Positions 1 through 7,769 are shown, counted from the first letter of the stretch. The stretch: DNA of 12,944 bases from CAIVND01 sp035532075 (GCA_035532075.1 DATKRV010000048.1:1-12944); one strand, 5' to 3'. The notes: generated by a model not told the origin, from the letters alone. Numbers and translations are program-made.

Positions 1-111
1 GCCCACCGAGTGGCTATACGCTCTCAGAATCAGAACCCAAGCGCGTGAGCTTCAATATGCACACCGGGTCTCGCGCGACAATTATCGAAACTCTGAGAAC
101 GAGGATGTCCA

Positions 112-1470
112 GTGCCTGACTTTGTACCGCATACGCGTGAAGACATGGATCGAATGCTGAAATTTCTCGGTCTCAATTCCACCGACGAGCTCTTTGCCTC
201 CATTCCCGCAGCCATACGTCTCGCCGGTGGTCTGGACCTCGAGTCTGGGTTATCCGAGGCGGATGTGGCCGTCGAGCTTGCGACCATCGGCGCCGCGAAC
301 CTCGCGACCGGAACCGGCGGCACGGGTCTTGTCTGTTTTGCCGGCGGAGGCGCATACGACCACGAGGTCCCAGCAGTCACGCGAGCGCTCGCTGGCAGAT
401 CGGAATTTGTTACCGCATATACCCCGTACCAGCCTGAAGTCGCCCAGGGAGTCCTCGAGGCCCTGTTTGAGTATCAGACCTTCATCTCCCGGATCAGCGG
501 ACTTCCGATTTCAAATTCCTCACTCTATGACGGATCAGCCGCGCTGGTCGAGGCGGTGAATCTCGCTGTAGCGGAGACCGGGTCTTCGCGCGTCCTTGTC
601 TCGACCGGGATCCACCCGCGTTGGCGGAGCGTCCTCGCCACGTTCGCCAAGGGAACGGGTCACCAGATCGAAGCGGTCAGGCTGATTGACGGAGTGACCG
701 ATTGGGCCTCAGTCACGGGCAACCAGGCTGGATGCGTCGTCGTCGGATATCCGAACTACGTCGGTGCCATTGAATCGCTCGCGAGCGCCCGCTCTCTCGC
801 GGATCGACTTGGTGCCCTGCTCGTCGTCTGTCAGGATCCTGTGTCAGCGGGGCTATTGAAAAGTCCCGGGACAGGCGGTGCCGACGTCGTCGTCGGTGAG
901 GCCCAGGCGTTTGGAACCTCGCTCTCCTTCGGGGGGCCATATCTTGGTTTTCTTGCCTGCGCTGAACGGCTCGTGCGGCGACTTCCGGGCCGTCTTGTCG
1001 GAGAAACCGTCGACCTTACCGGGAAGCGATCCTATGTGACCACGCTTCGAGCACGCGAGCAAGATATCCGGCGCGAGAGGGCGTCATCGAACGTTTGCAC
1101 GAACGAAACGCTGATGGCGGTAACGGCGGCGATCCAGCTTGGATGGCTCGGTACCGCGGGAATTCGAGAGATTGCCATCGCGGGGGCGCGGGCGGCAAAC
1201 TATGCCAGAAAACGGTTTGCCGAGATTCCCGAGATACAGTTTGCCACCGCGGCGCCGATGTTCCGCGAGTTCACGCTTCGCCTTCCTATTGCGGCAAGCG
1301 AGACGATAGATCTTCTTCTCGAAGAGGGTTATCTCGCCGGCATCGCGCTCAAAGAGGGATACGAGGGCACAGATCTTGAGGAGACGCTGCTGCTTGCGTT
1401 CACCGAACGCAGAACAAAAGAGGAGATCGACCATTTCGTCGCTGCCGTGCGAAAGGTGGCCGTTCGATGA
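112..1470 (+). CDS. gcvPA: Glycine dehydrogenase (decarboxylating) subunit 1, GcvPA
   Basis: This is the N-terminal-half subunit of the two-subunit P-protein of the glycine cleavage system. With GcvPB it decarboxylates glycine and passes the aminomethyl group to the lipoyl arm of GcvH in the cytoplasm. The 452-residue length is typical. The N-terminus (VPHTREDMDRML, then DELFASIP and GLSE) and the blocks GGGAYDHEVPAV, FVTAYTPYQPEVAQG and SSLYDGSAALVEA are hallmark GcvPA sequences. Further on are SFGGPYLGF and the region around LTTLRAREQDIRR-type sequence (here VTTLRAREQDIRRERA). The subunit lacks the PLP lysine, as expected. The GTG start is preceded by GAGG at 101-104, about 7 nt away, and the conserved PHT motif follows directly, so no longer start is needed. 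Its stop overlaps the gcvPB start as ATGA, implying translational coupling. No gcvT or gcvH is seen in the 111 bases upstream. Confidence 0.96.
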   Translation: MPDFVPHTREDMDRMLKFLGLNSTDELFASIPAAIRLAGGLDLESGLSEADVAVELATIGAANLATGTGGTGLVCFAGGGAYDHEVPAVTRALAGRSEFVTAYTPYQPEVAQGVLEALFEYQTFISRISGLPISNSSLYDGSAALVEAVNLAVAETGSSRVLVSTGIHPRWRSVLATFAKGTGHQIEAVRLIDGVTDWASVTGNQAGCVVVGYPNYVGAIESLASARSLADRLGALLVVCQDPVSAGLLKSPGTGGADVVVGEAQAFGTSLSFGGPYLGFLACAERLVRRLPGRLVGETVDLTGKRSYVTTLRAREQDIRRERASSNVCTNETLMAVTAAIQLGWLGTAGIREIAIAGARAANYARKRFAEIPEIQFATAAPMFREFTLRLPIAASETIDLLLEEGYLAGIALKEGYEGTDLEETLLLAFTERRTKEEIDHFVAAVRKVAVR

Positions 1471-3005
1471 CTCAACCAATCCTTCGGCCTGGAGCAGGGC
1501 GCGCTTCAAGCGCTCCTTTGGTAGGTAACGAAAGTGAGCCGACGTTGTTCGAGTTCTCCTCTCCGGGGCGTCGAGCATTTTCACTGCGCACAACAGCAAT
1601 TCCAGCACTTCGCGCGGATGAACTCATTCCAGCTGAACATCTCAGACCCGATGCCCTCGAATTGGCTGAGGTCTCCGAACGAGACCTTGTCGGTCATTTC
1701 ACAAGGCTTGCCCATCGTCAGTACAGCGTTGATCTTGGGGCCTATCCCTTGGGGTCATGCACCATGAAGTACAACCCCAAGAGCTGCGACGAGGCGGCAG
1801 CACTCCGTTCATTTGCAAGTGTGCATCCCACAACTCCGGTGCATGCTGTTCAGGGATGGCTGCAGGTACTCGTAGAGCTTGAAGAGGCACTGTGCAAGAT
1901 CACGGGTATGGCTGCCGCGACGCTACAGCCGGCAGCGGGAGCAGCCGGCGAGCTCACCGGACTGCTTTTGATGCGCGCCTACCACGAGGCGCGCGGCGAC
2001 AACCGGACCCGGGTGATCATCCCCGATTCCGCTCACGGGACAAATCCGGCCTCAGTGACTCTTGGTGGATACGAGGTCACAACGGTCGGTTCCGACGGGC
2101 GCGGATTTGTCAATGTTGACCAATTGAAGGGAGCCCTTGGGCCGGACGTGGCAGGAATCATGCTGACGAATCCGAATACTCTCGGCCTGTTCGAAGAAGA
2201 CATCGTCGAGGTTGCGAGACTTGTGCACGAGGTCGGCGGTCTCTTGTATTACGATGGCGCAAACCTCAATCCGATCCTTGGCGTCGTGCGACCCGGCGAT
2301 ATGGGCTTTGACATCGTCCACATGAACCTGCACAAGACCTTCGCGACACCTCATGGTGGAGGTGGACCGGGCGCGGGTCCAGTGGCTGTGAGCCCTCGTC
2401 TGGCGGACTACCTCCCAGGACCACGACCCGTGCGCGATAGATCAGGCTCCGTCGGATTTTCGCTCGAACTGCCACCCCATTCCATCGGTCGCGTGCATTC
2501 GTACTATGGCAACGCGTTGGTGCTGTTACGGGCTTGGACGTACATTCGGCTGAATGGCGCAGATGGTCTACGACGTGTTGCCGACATGGCAGTACTCAAT
2601 GCCAACTGGCTGCGCGAGAGACTCCGGGGCGTCTACGACTTTCCATACGACCGTCCGGTCATGCACGAGTGCGTGATTTCAGTTTCCACGTTGAAGCGAA
2701 CGACTGGAATGCGGGCGCTAGATGTTGCCAAACGACTCCTCGAATTTGGCTTTCACTCGCCGACGGTCTATTTCCCACTCATCGTCGACGAGGCGCTGAT
2801 GATTGAACCAACCGAGACCGAGAGTCCCGAAACGATTGCGGCGCTCGCCGACGCCTTGATCGATATCGCAAGAGAGGCAGAACGCGAGCATGCACAGGGT
2901 ACGCAATTGACATCGTCACACGCACCAACGTCGACTCCGGTGCAGCGCGTCGACGAGGCACGGGCAGCACGGCGGCTTGTTTCGACGTACGACGCCCGGC
3001 ACTGA
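1467..3005 (+). CDS. gcvPB: Glycine dehydrogenase (decarboxylating) subunit 2, GcvPB
   Basis: This is the PLP-binding subunit of glycine decarboxylase, partner of GcvPA. The Schiff-base lysine is Lys290 in NLHKTFATPHGGGGPGAG. Other family blocks are YPLGSCTMKYNPK (about 94-106), the glycine/alanine-rich LQPAAGAAGELTGLL, IPDSAHGTNPAS, and LTNPNTLGLFE. The C-terminus (STPVQRVDEARAARR) matches the usual family ending, so the 512-residue protein looks complete. The ATG start overlaps the gcvPA stop by 4 nt (ATGA). An N-terminal stretch of about 45 residues precedes the conserved region and is somewhat variable. The family and partner are certain from motifs and context. I see no PLP or metal riboswitch, and upstream regulatory DNA such as a glycine riboswitch would lie outside the window. 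Confidence 0.96.
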   Translation: MTQPILRPGAGRASSAPLVGNESEPTLFEFSSPGRRAFSLRTTAIPALRADELIPAEHLRPDALELAEVSERDLVGHFTRLAHRQYSVDLGAYPLGSCTMKYNPKSCDEAAALRSFASVHPTTPVHAVQGWLQVLVELEEALCKITGMAAATLQPAAGAAGELTGLLLMRAYHEARGDNRTRVIIPDSAHGTNPASVTLGGYEVTTVGSDGRGFVNVDQLKGALGPDVAGIMLTNPNTLGLFEEDIVEVARLVHEVGGLLYYDGANLNPILGVVRPGDMGFDIVHMNLHKTFATPHGGGGPGAGPVAVSPRLADYLPGPRPVRDRSGSVGFSLELPPHSIGRVHSYYGNALVLLRAWTYIRLNGADGLRRVADMAVLNANWLRERLRGVYDFPYDRPVMHECVISVSTLKRTTGMRALDVAKRLLEFGFHSPTVYFPLIVDEALMIEPTETESPETIAALADALIDIAREAEREHAQGTQLTSSHAPTSTPVQRVDEARAARRLVSTYDARH

Positions 3006-3040
3006 CGCGAAACGCGCACCAAAAGCCCTGCTGCGTGCAG

Positions 3041-3070
3041 TTGCTTTCTGCGTCCAGCTCGCATTAAGAT
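3041..3070 (+). promoter_or_regulatory. Weak promoter candidate for the NiCoT gene
   Basis: In the 94-base gap after gcvPB there is TTGCTT (3041-3046), an 18-base spacer and TAAGAT (3065-3070), 30 bases before the chosen GTG start. The hexamers match the sigma-70 consensus only partly (3/6 and 4/6). The gap could equally be read through from gcvPB. No terminator is visible after gcvPB. Confidence 0.25.
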
Positions 3071-3099
3071 CTGCATCGGATATCGACCGGAGGGGATCT

Positions 3100-4242
3100 G
3101 TGCGCACCAGACTCAACCGACTGAGGCACACCCTTTCCCCGCCAGAATGGCGGCGCGTCGCCGGGATGTCCCTCTTTGTCCTTTTGTTGCACGTCGTTGG
3201 ATGGGGACTCTTTGTCTTCGTCATCCTCCCAGCGCACTACCACCTGCTTGGAATCGGAGTCGCGGTCACCGCGTACACCCTCGGCGCCCGCCACGCATTT
3301 GATGCTGACCACATTTCCGCGATTGACAACACGACACGAAAATTCATGGCCGAGGGCAAGAGACCTCTCAGCGTGGGCTTTTGGTTTTCCCTCGGGCACT
3401 CGTCAATTGTCGTAGGACTGGGTATTGCCCTTACCCTCGCGGCGAAGGCAGTATTTTCCCAGGTAAGTCACGGAAACTCGGGTCTGGCAAGTTTTGGCGG
3501 CGTGATTGGCACGGCTGTTTCCGGGACGTTTTTGTACCTCATTGCCATCTTGAACCTCGTGATTCTGATTTCGATCTCAAAGATATTTATCGCGATGCGC
3601 AGAGGGCTCTACAGCGAAGATGAACTCGAAGAGCAACTCCAGGCACGCGGACTCATGTTCCGGATTTTTGGGAAGATGATGAAGAGCATCTCGGAGCCTT
3701 GGCACATGTACATCGTCGGTTTGTTATTCGGCCTTGGATTTGACACTGCAACCGAGATTGCGCTTCTTGCAGCTACCGCCGGTGCTGCAGAATCACGACT
3801 TCCCTGGTATGCCGTGCTTGCCCTGCCGATCCTCTTTACCGCTGGAATGAGTCTTCTCGACACGATTGACGGATCTTTTATGAACTTTGCCTATGGCTGG
3901 GCCTTTGCGCGTCCGGTTCGCAAGGTCTATTACAACATCACGATTACCGGACTTTCCGTCGCGGTCGCGATGATCATCGGCACAATTGAGATACTCGGTC
4001 TGGTCGCAAACGAGGCCCATTTCGGAGGAGCATTCTGGCGACAGATGGCGACGTTTAACATCAATATCGCTGGAATCATCATCGCCGGCATGTTTCTCTT
4101 CGTCTGGATTGTCGCACTGCTGCTGTGGCGCTTCGGGCAGATCGAGCAGCGCTGGGATCGCGCCGCGATCAGAGCACGCGAGGAACGAGCCATTGATGAG
4201 GCGCCTTTGCTCCCCGCGCATGAGACGGTCAGCAGTTTCTGA
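3100..4242 (+). CDS. Nickel/cobalt permease, NiCoT (HoxN/NixA) family
   Basis: This is an inner-membrane, high-affinity Ni2+/Co2+ uptake permease. I chose the GTG at 3100 because GGAGGGG (3089-3095) sits 4 nt before it and the family-like sequence LSPPEWRRVAGM follows. The open frame extends back to 2977 but there overlaps gcvPB and encodes unlikely sequence. The resulting protein has 380 residues. It carries the NiCoT signature in TM2, RHAFDADHISAIDNTTR, containing the HX4DH metal-binding motif (His65, Asp70, His71). It also has LGFDTATEI (about 212-220) and GMSLLDTIDGSFMNFAYGWA (about 249-268). About eight membrane segments are visible, with a charged loop around 165-200. Which metal it prefers cannot be read from sequence. 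No urease, hydrogenase or cobalamin gene is nearby to decide. It runs convergently towards the MFS gene. Confidence 0.94.
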   Translation: MRTRLNRLRHTLSPPEWRRVAGMSLFVLLLHVVGWGLFVFVILPAHYHLLGIGVAVTAYTLGARHAFDADHISAIDNTTRKFMAEGKRPLSVGFWFSLGHSSIVVGLGIALTLAAKAVFSQVSHGNSGLASFGGVIGTAVSGTFLYLIAILNLVILISISKIFIAMRRGLYSEDELEEQLQARGLMFRIFGKMMKSISEPWHMYIVGLLFGLGFDTATEIALLAATAGAAESRLPWYAVLALPILFTAGMSLLDTIDGSFMNFAYGWAFARPVRKVYYNITITGLSVAVAMIIGTIEILGLVANEAHFGGAFWRQMATFNINIAGIIIAGMFLFVWIVALLLWRFGQIEQRWDRAAIRAREERAIDEAPLLPAHETVSSF

Positions 4243-4264
4243 GGACCGAGAAACATGCTCCATC

Positions 4265-4304
4265 GAGGATCCCGTAGGGGAGAGGCGAAATGCCAAAGAT
4301 CCTC
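4265..4304. terminator. Possible bidirectional terminator between convergent genes
   Basis: Between the convergent NiCoT and MFS stops, GAGGATC (4265-4271) pairs perfectly with GATCCTC (4298-4304). The loop is 26 nt and contains a small inner hairpin, GGC-GAAAT-GCC (4284-4294). No strong T run follows on either strand, so this is only a candidate. Its position is right for a shared terminator. Confidence 0.35.
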
Positions 4305-4317
4305 TTCACTTCACTCC

Positions 4318-5904
4318 CTATTCGATGGGGACCGTGATCTCGCTCAAGTCTGACTGGCTGTAGTGCGACTGCATCGGCTTCTTGGGCAACAACAGAGCGA
4401 GTCCAAAGGCAACGATCGAAATCGGTATCGAGGCACGGAAAACGACGTCCAGCGCGTTCGTGTAACTGGCTGAGATCACCGCGTGAATGGGAAGTGGCAA
4501 CGCCTTCATGGCCCGTGGGGTAATCGCAGATGTATTCAGGTGCCCGCTGTATCCAATTGCGACGAGGTTCCGCTTCAGGTCGCCAACGAGAACGTTGGTG
4601 AAAATCGCACCGAAGATCGCAGTGCCAAAGGAGCCTCCGATGGACCGGAAAAAGGTGATACCTGAGGTGGCGGCACCAATTTCAGTTTTGGGAACCGCGT
4701 TCTGAGTGGCGATAACCAGCACCTGAAGCACGCAACCGAGACCGATCCCGAAGAGGAACATGACTGCATAGAGAACGAGGTAGTTGGTGCGAACGTCCAG
4801 CAATGAGAAGAGTCCAAGGCCGACGGTCATCAAAGCCGTACCGACGATCGGGAATTTCCGGTAGTGGCCTGTTCTGGCAATGATCTGCCCGGACCAGACT
4901 GAGGTGCCGACTATACCGATCATCATTGGCAACAGACGGAGTCCTGAAGAGGTCGGATCGACGCCCCGCACAATCTGTAGAAAAACGGGGAGAAAGACGA
5001 TCGAACCAAACATTGAAAAGCCCATGACGAAGCTGACCGCGCTCGAGACCGCAAAAGAGCGGTTGTGAAAGAGATGCAGGGAAAGAACCGGCTCGACCGC
5101 TCGGCGCTCGACGAGTGCCCAGAGAGCCGTGCAGACAACACCGCCGATTGCGAGGAGGTACATGGGTGTCGAACGCCAAGGATAGGTATTCCCGCCGAGA
5201 CTCGTGAAAAGCACAAATGCCGTTGCAGCAAGCGCGATCAGTGCGGTTCCGAGATAATCGATCACATGGTGGTGCTTTGTCAGCCGTCCCGGTACAAGCA
5301 GTGCCACGGCGATGAGCGCGACAATTCCAATCGGAATATTGACATAGAAGATCCATCGCCATGAGAGGTGGGTGACAAACAGTCCGCCGAGGAGAGGGCC
5401 GACGACGCTTGCCAATCCCCACACTCCTCCGAAGACACCTTGATACTTTCCCCGTTCGCGAGGAGGGACAATATCTGCCACGATCGAAAGGCCGCCGACA
5501 AAGAGGCCTCCACTACCCAGCCCCTGAATTGCACGGTAAATAATCAGTTCGATCATCGAGTGGCTCATACCCGCAAGTACGGAACCCACAAGGAACAACA
5601 AGATGGATGCCTGAAAGAACTGTTTGCGCCCGTATTGATCGCCAAGTTTTCCCCATAAGGGAGTAGAGGCCGTGGATGCGAGGAGATAAGCGGTGACGAC
5701 CCAGGAAAGATGAGAGGCTCCCCTTAGATCTGCAACGATTGTCGGCAGCGCCGTCGAGACAATCGTTTGATCGAGCGCGGCGAGAAAAACACCGAGCATA
5801 AGGGCTCCCATGATGATGTGACGGTGACGAATCGTCACATCGAGCGGTGCGACTGAAAACGACTGGAGATCGGCCTGAGAGGAGGTGGTTACCTCGTTCG
5901 ACAT
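4318..5904 (-). CDS. MFS drug-efflux transporter, DHA2 (EmrB/QacA) family
   Basis: This is a proton-coupled efflux pump of the 14-TM DHA2 family in the cytoplasmic membrane; the substrate is unknown. The 528-residue length fits. Family motifs are LDQTIVSTALPTI in TM1 (about 44-56, with Asp45), motif A WGKLGDQYGRKQ (about 84-95), motif B RAIQGLGSGG (about 124-133) and motif C around GLASVVGPLLGG, followed by SWRWIFYVNIPIG. I chose the ATG at 5904 because AAGGA lies 6 nt upstream. A TTG directly before it would add one residue. The C-terminal tail is short and soluble, so it is not fused to anything. No EmrA-like adaptor or outer-membrane partner is present. Two perfect palindromes lie upstream (5934-5946 and 5954-5969), suggesting control by a TetR- or MarR-type repressor encoded elsewhere. 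Confidence 0.93.
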   Translation of the reverse strand: MSNEVTTSSQADLQSFSVAPLDVTIRHRHIIMGALMLGVFLAALDQTIVSTALPTIVADLRGASHLSWVVTAYLLASTASTPLWGKLGDQYGRKQFFQASILLFLVGSVLAGMSHSMIELIIYRAIQGLGSGGLFVGGLSIVADIVPPRERGKYQGVFGGVWGLASVVGPLLGGLFVTHLSWRWIFYVNIPIGIVALIAVALLVPGRLTKHHHVIDYLGTALIALAATAFVLFTSLGGNTYPWRSTPMYLLAIGGVVCTALWALVERRAVEPVLSLHLFHNRSFAVSSAVSFVMGFSMFGSIVFLPVFLQIVRGVDPTSSGLRLLPMMIGIVGTSVWSGQIIARTGHYRKFPIVGTALMTVGLGLFSLLDVRTNYLVLYAVMFLFGIGLGCVLQVLVIATQNAVPKTEIGAATSGITFFRSIGGSFGTAIFGAIFTNVLVGDLKRNLVAIGYSGHLNTSAITPRAMKALPLPIHAVISASYTNALDVVFRASIPISIVAFGLALLLPKKPMQSHYSQSDLSEITVPIE

Positions 5905-5933
5905 CAATATTCCTTTCAGCTAAGGGTTGCAAT

Positions 5934-5946
5934 CGCGTTCAACGCG
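5934..5946. promoter_or_regulatory. Palindrome upstream of the MFS gene (proximal)
   Basis: CGCGTT-C-AACGCG is a perfect inverted repeat with 6-bp arms and a 1-nt centre, about 30 nt before the MFS start codon. Position and symmetry suggest a repressor operator. No regulator gene lies beside it, so the binding protein is unknown. Confidence 0.4.
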
Positions 5947-5953
5947 TACAAGC

Positions 5954-5969
5954 CGAAATTACAATTTCG
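5954..5969. promoter_or_regulatory. Palindrome upstream of the MFS gene (distal)
   Basis: CGAAATT-AC-AATTTCG is a perfect inverted repeat with 7-bp arms and a 2-nt centre, lying between the CcdA-like stop and the MFS start. A 2-nt loop is too tight for a good terminator hairpin, so I favour a protein-binding site. It is 7 bp from the proximal palindrome but of different sequence. Confidence 0.42.
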
Positions 5970-5991
5970 AAGCGCCAACCCGAAGAACGGA

Positions 5992-6867
5992 TCAGATGCT
6001 CTCTCCGCGTGGCTCTCGACGACGGTGGGGCCGGTCAAAGAGCACAAGGACCAGAATGACAGTCAAGAGAATCACTCCGAATACTCCACCGAGCATAGAG
6101 GCGTGAGCCTGGACGTATGTCGCAACATGTCGTTGAATTCCCTCAACAAACGTGAGGAGCGGATTTGAACCGAGTGGATCGACTATCGCGGAGACCCAAT
6201 AGGTCGTCATGTAAAAGCCAACTGCAATCAAAATGACTCCTCCAAGTGGCCCAACGAGTGGAGAGAGAATACGAAAGCGACGAACCGTCGCAAGCTCCGT
6301 AATTGACATGACAAGTGCAACAATCGTCAGAAGTAGTCCCATTCCAAGCGCATAGGCCACAAAAGTCTCGATGCCATGGACCAAGCCACGATGAGCAAAG
6401 GACGAGGCGACACCGCCGAGGAACAGGGGGAGCGAACATCCGAGAGAGGCAACCCCGTAGGAGAGTCCAAACAGTCCGATCGCGAGCGGGCGTCTTTGCG
6501 CTAGACCAGGTCGTATCTCGGGAATGTGAAAATTTATTCGCCGACCGGAGAGGGTCACAAGGCCATAGACGGTGAGCGCGACGCCGAGGAGAACCAGGGG
6601 ATAACGGGCCCACGAGGCAGTGAGGTCCGACGCACCCGAGAGACCCTCCTCGGTGAGGACCCCGATGACGCCAAAGAGCAATACAAAACCGCATGTCGCG
6701 TAGACGCCTGCCGTGAGTCCCCGACGTACCTTCGTGATGACCGGAAGTGGCACAGCACTCTTTCCCTCGATGAACAGCGAGAGATAGACCGGGAGCAGGG
6801 GAAAGCCGCAGGGATTTACCGCAGCGACAAGTCCAAGCGTAAAGGGGTACAAGAGCCAGCTATTCAT
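5992..6867 (-). CDS. CcdA/DsbD-type thiol-disulfide transmembrane protein
   Basis: This polytopic membrane protein of 291 residues belongs to the CcdA/DsbD transmembrane family, which carries reducing power from cytoplasmic thioredoxin across the membrane for cytochrome c assembly or other extracytoplasmic thiol proteins. Both redox cysteines sit in family contexts: Cys20 in NPCGFPLLPVYLS (TM1) and Cys144 in YGVASLGCSLPLFLGG (TM4). A further cysteine is Cys59. About six or seven membrane segments are visible, and the C-terminus is short and basic (RPHRRREPRGES). No thioredoxin-like or cytochrome-biogenesis partner is adjacent, so the electron acceptor is unknown and the cytochrome c role is unproven. 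The ATG at 6867 lacks a clear Shine-Dalgarno sequence. It lies inside the last codons of a short upstream frame ending at 6860, which could drive coupled translation. Confidence 0.87.
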   Translation of the reverse strand: MNSWLLYPFTLGLVAAVNPCGFPLLPVYLSLFIEGKSAVPLPVITKVRRGLTAGVYATCGFVLLFGVIGVLTEEGLSGASDLTASWARYPLVLLGVALTVYGLVTLSGRRINFHIPEIRPGLAQRRPLAIGLFGLSYGVASLGCSLPLFLGGVASSFAHRGLVHGIETFVAYALGMGLLLTIVALVMSITELATVRRFRILSPLVGPLGGVILIAVGFYMTTYWVSAIVDPLGSNPLLTFVEGIQRHVATYVQAHASMLGGVFGVILLTVILVLVLFDRPHRRREPRGESI

Positions 6868-6957
6868 GTCCGAAAGGGCTCACTTCCGAGGTCCAAATGA
6901 CGAACGGCATCGGAACGATGTTCTTCACAACCCGATGATATTCCCGTCGCGCCTGTT

Positions 6958-6971
6958 CCTTTGCGCAAAGG
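6958..6971. promoter_or_regulatory. 14-bp perfect palindrome upstream of the CcdA-like gene
   Basis: CCTTTGCGCAAAGG is its own reverse complement. It is joined directly to a second palindrome, GGCGCGCC (6971-6978, sharing one base). Both lie in the 116-bp gap between the aldolase stop and the CcdA-like start. It may be an operator, or less likely the stem of a weak terminator for the aldolase gene; no T run follows on the minus strand. Confidence 0.4.
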
Positions 6972-6983
6972 GCGCGCCAAAGC

Positions 6984-7769
6984 CTACTGGCGATATGAGG
7001 GATCTTTCTGGTCAAGCTCCCGCTGGAGTGCCTCGAACGCTCTCGTTCCTGCGCGAGGCGAGGCCATCTGGGCAAGAAAATCCGCCGAGGAGCGTCCGCG
7101 CGCCGCTGCAGACACCTCGGTTACCGGCACACCGGCACTCAGCATCGCCATTTGGATCTCACAGGCGCGCTCGATTGTCCAGAGACGGAAAAACGCGGCG
7201 GCCAGGGTCGCGCCGGCGGTCAGAATTCCATGGTTGCGCAGGACGAGGATGTTCCGGTCGCCAAGATCTTGAACGAGGCGTTGCTGCTCTTGCGGTTCGA
7301 GGGTGATCCCCTCAAAGTCATGGTAAGCCACCTGATCAGCAAGCATTGCCGAGTAAAAGTTGTTGCCGTCGAGTCCACCTCGGAGCCCGGCGACGGCCGA
7401 ACCAGCCGTCGTATGAGTGTGCATGACCGCATGCACATCGGGTCTTTCGCGGTGGATGGCCGTGTGAATAATGGATCCGGCGGGGTTGACCGGCCAATCA
7501 CTCTCGCCAATCAGATCTCCCGAAAGGTCGATCTTTATGAGGTTCGATGCCGTGACCTCTCGATAACGAAGCCCAAACGGATTGATCAGAATGCTCGGAG
7601 TTGAACCGGGAACCCTCAGCGATATGTGATTGAAAATCAACTCCGTCCAGCCGAGAAGATCAAAGATCCGATAACACGCAGCGAGCTCAACGCGCAGATC
7701 CCACTCCGCGTCAGAGACCGAGCCGTGCGAGCTCTTGGGAGCGACCGTAGATAGCTGTGAGAGCTGCAT
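6984..7769 (-). CDS. Class II aldolase/adducin family protein
   Basis: This is a cytoplasmic protein of the class II aldolase/adducin superfamily, related to fuculose-phosphate aldolase and the adducin head domain; the substrate is unknown. I chose the ATG at 7769 because GAGGGGG lies 6 nt upstream. The frame stays open to 8147, but that extension is cysteine- and arginine-rich, overlaps the permease gene and looks non-coding. The 261-residue protein has ELAACYRIFDLLGWTELIFNHIS at its start, VMHTHTTAGSAV with His117 and His119, and LVLRNHGILTAG with His180, matching the family's zinc ligands. The catalytic Glu of fuculose aldolase (Glu73) is not visible: the equivalent place reads NPAGSIIH. 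That is the adducin-like version, so aldolase activity is doubtful. It is probably transcribed from the AT-rich gap upstream. Confidence 0.88.
   Translation of the reverse strand: MQLSQLSTVAPKSSHGSVSDAEWDLRVELAACYRIFDLLGWTELIFNHISLRVPGSTPSILINPFGLRYREVTASNLIKIDLSGDLIGESDWPVNPAGSIIHTAIHRERPDVHAVMHTHTTAGSAVAGLRGGLDGNNFYSAMLADQVAYHDFEGITLEPQEQQRLVQDLGDRNILVLRNHGILTAGATLAAAFFRLWTIERACEIQMAMLSAGVPVTEVSAAARGRSSADFLAQMASPRAGTRAFEALQRELDQKDPSYRQ

Noticed and set aside
1..111. End of an upstream protein gene (stop TGA at 46-48)
   Set aside because: The readable 15 residues match no glycine-cleavage partner I recognise, so an upstream gene cannot be supported from this short stretch.
1084..1608. A 174-codon minus-strand frame across the gcvPA/gcvPB junction
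   Set aside because: It is antisense to two well-supported genes and shows no domain or ribosome binding site.
2977..3099. Longer start for the NiCoT gene at 2977
   Set aside because: It would overlap gcvPB by 29 bases and add a non-family basic segment. The GTG at 3100 has GGAGGGG right before it and the family-like N-terminus.
3006..3099. Cobalamin or nickel/cobalt riboswitch before the NiCoT gene
   Set aside because: The gap is only 94 bases, too short for a cobalamin riboswitch, and I see no conserved box or matching stem arrangement.
4682..5422. A 246-codon minus-strand frame within the MFS gene
   Set aside because: It is a different frame of the same strand inside the transporter, with Arg/Cys/Pro-rich sequence lacking membrane segments.
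5954..5969. Rho-independent terminator of the CcdA-like gene
   Set aside because: The stem is AT-rich with only a 2-nt loop and no T run follows; an operator is the better reading.
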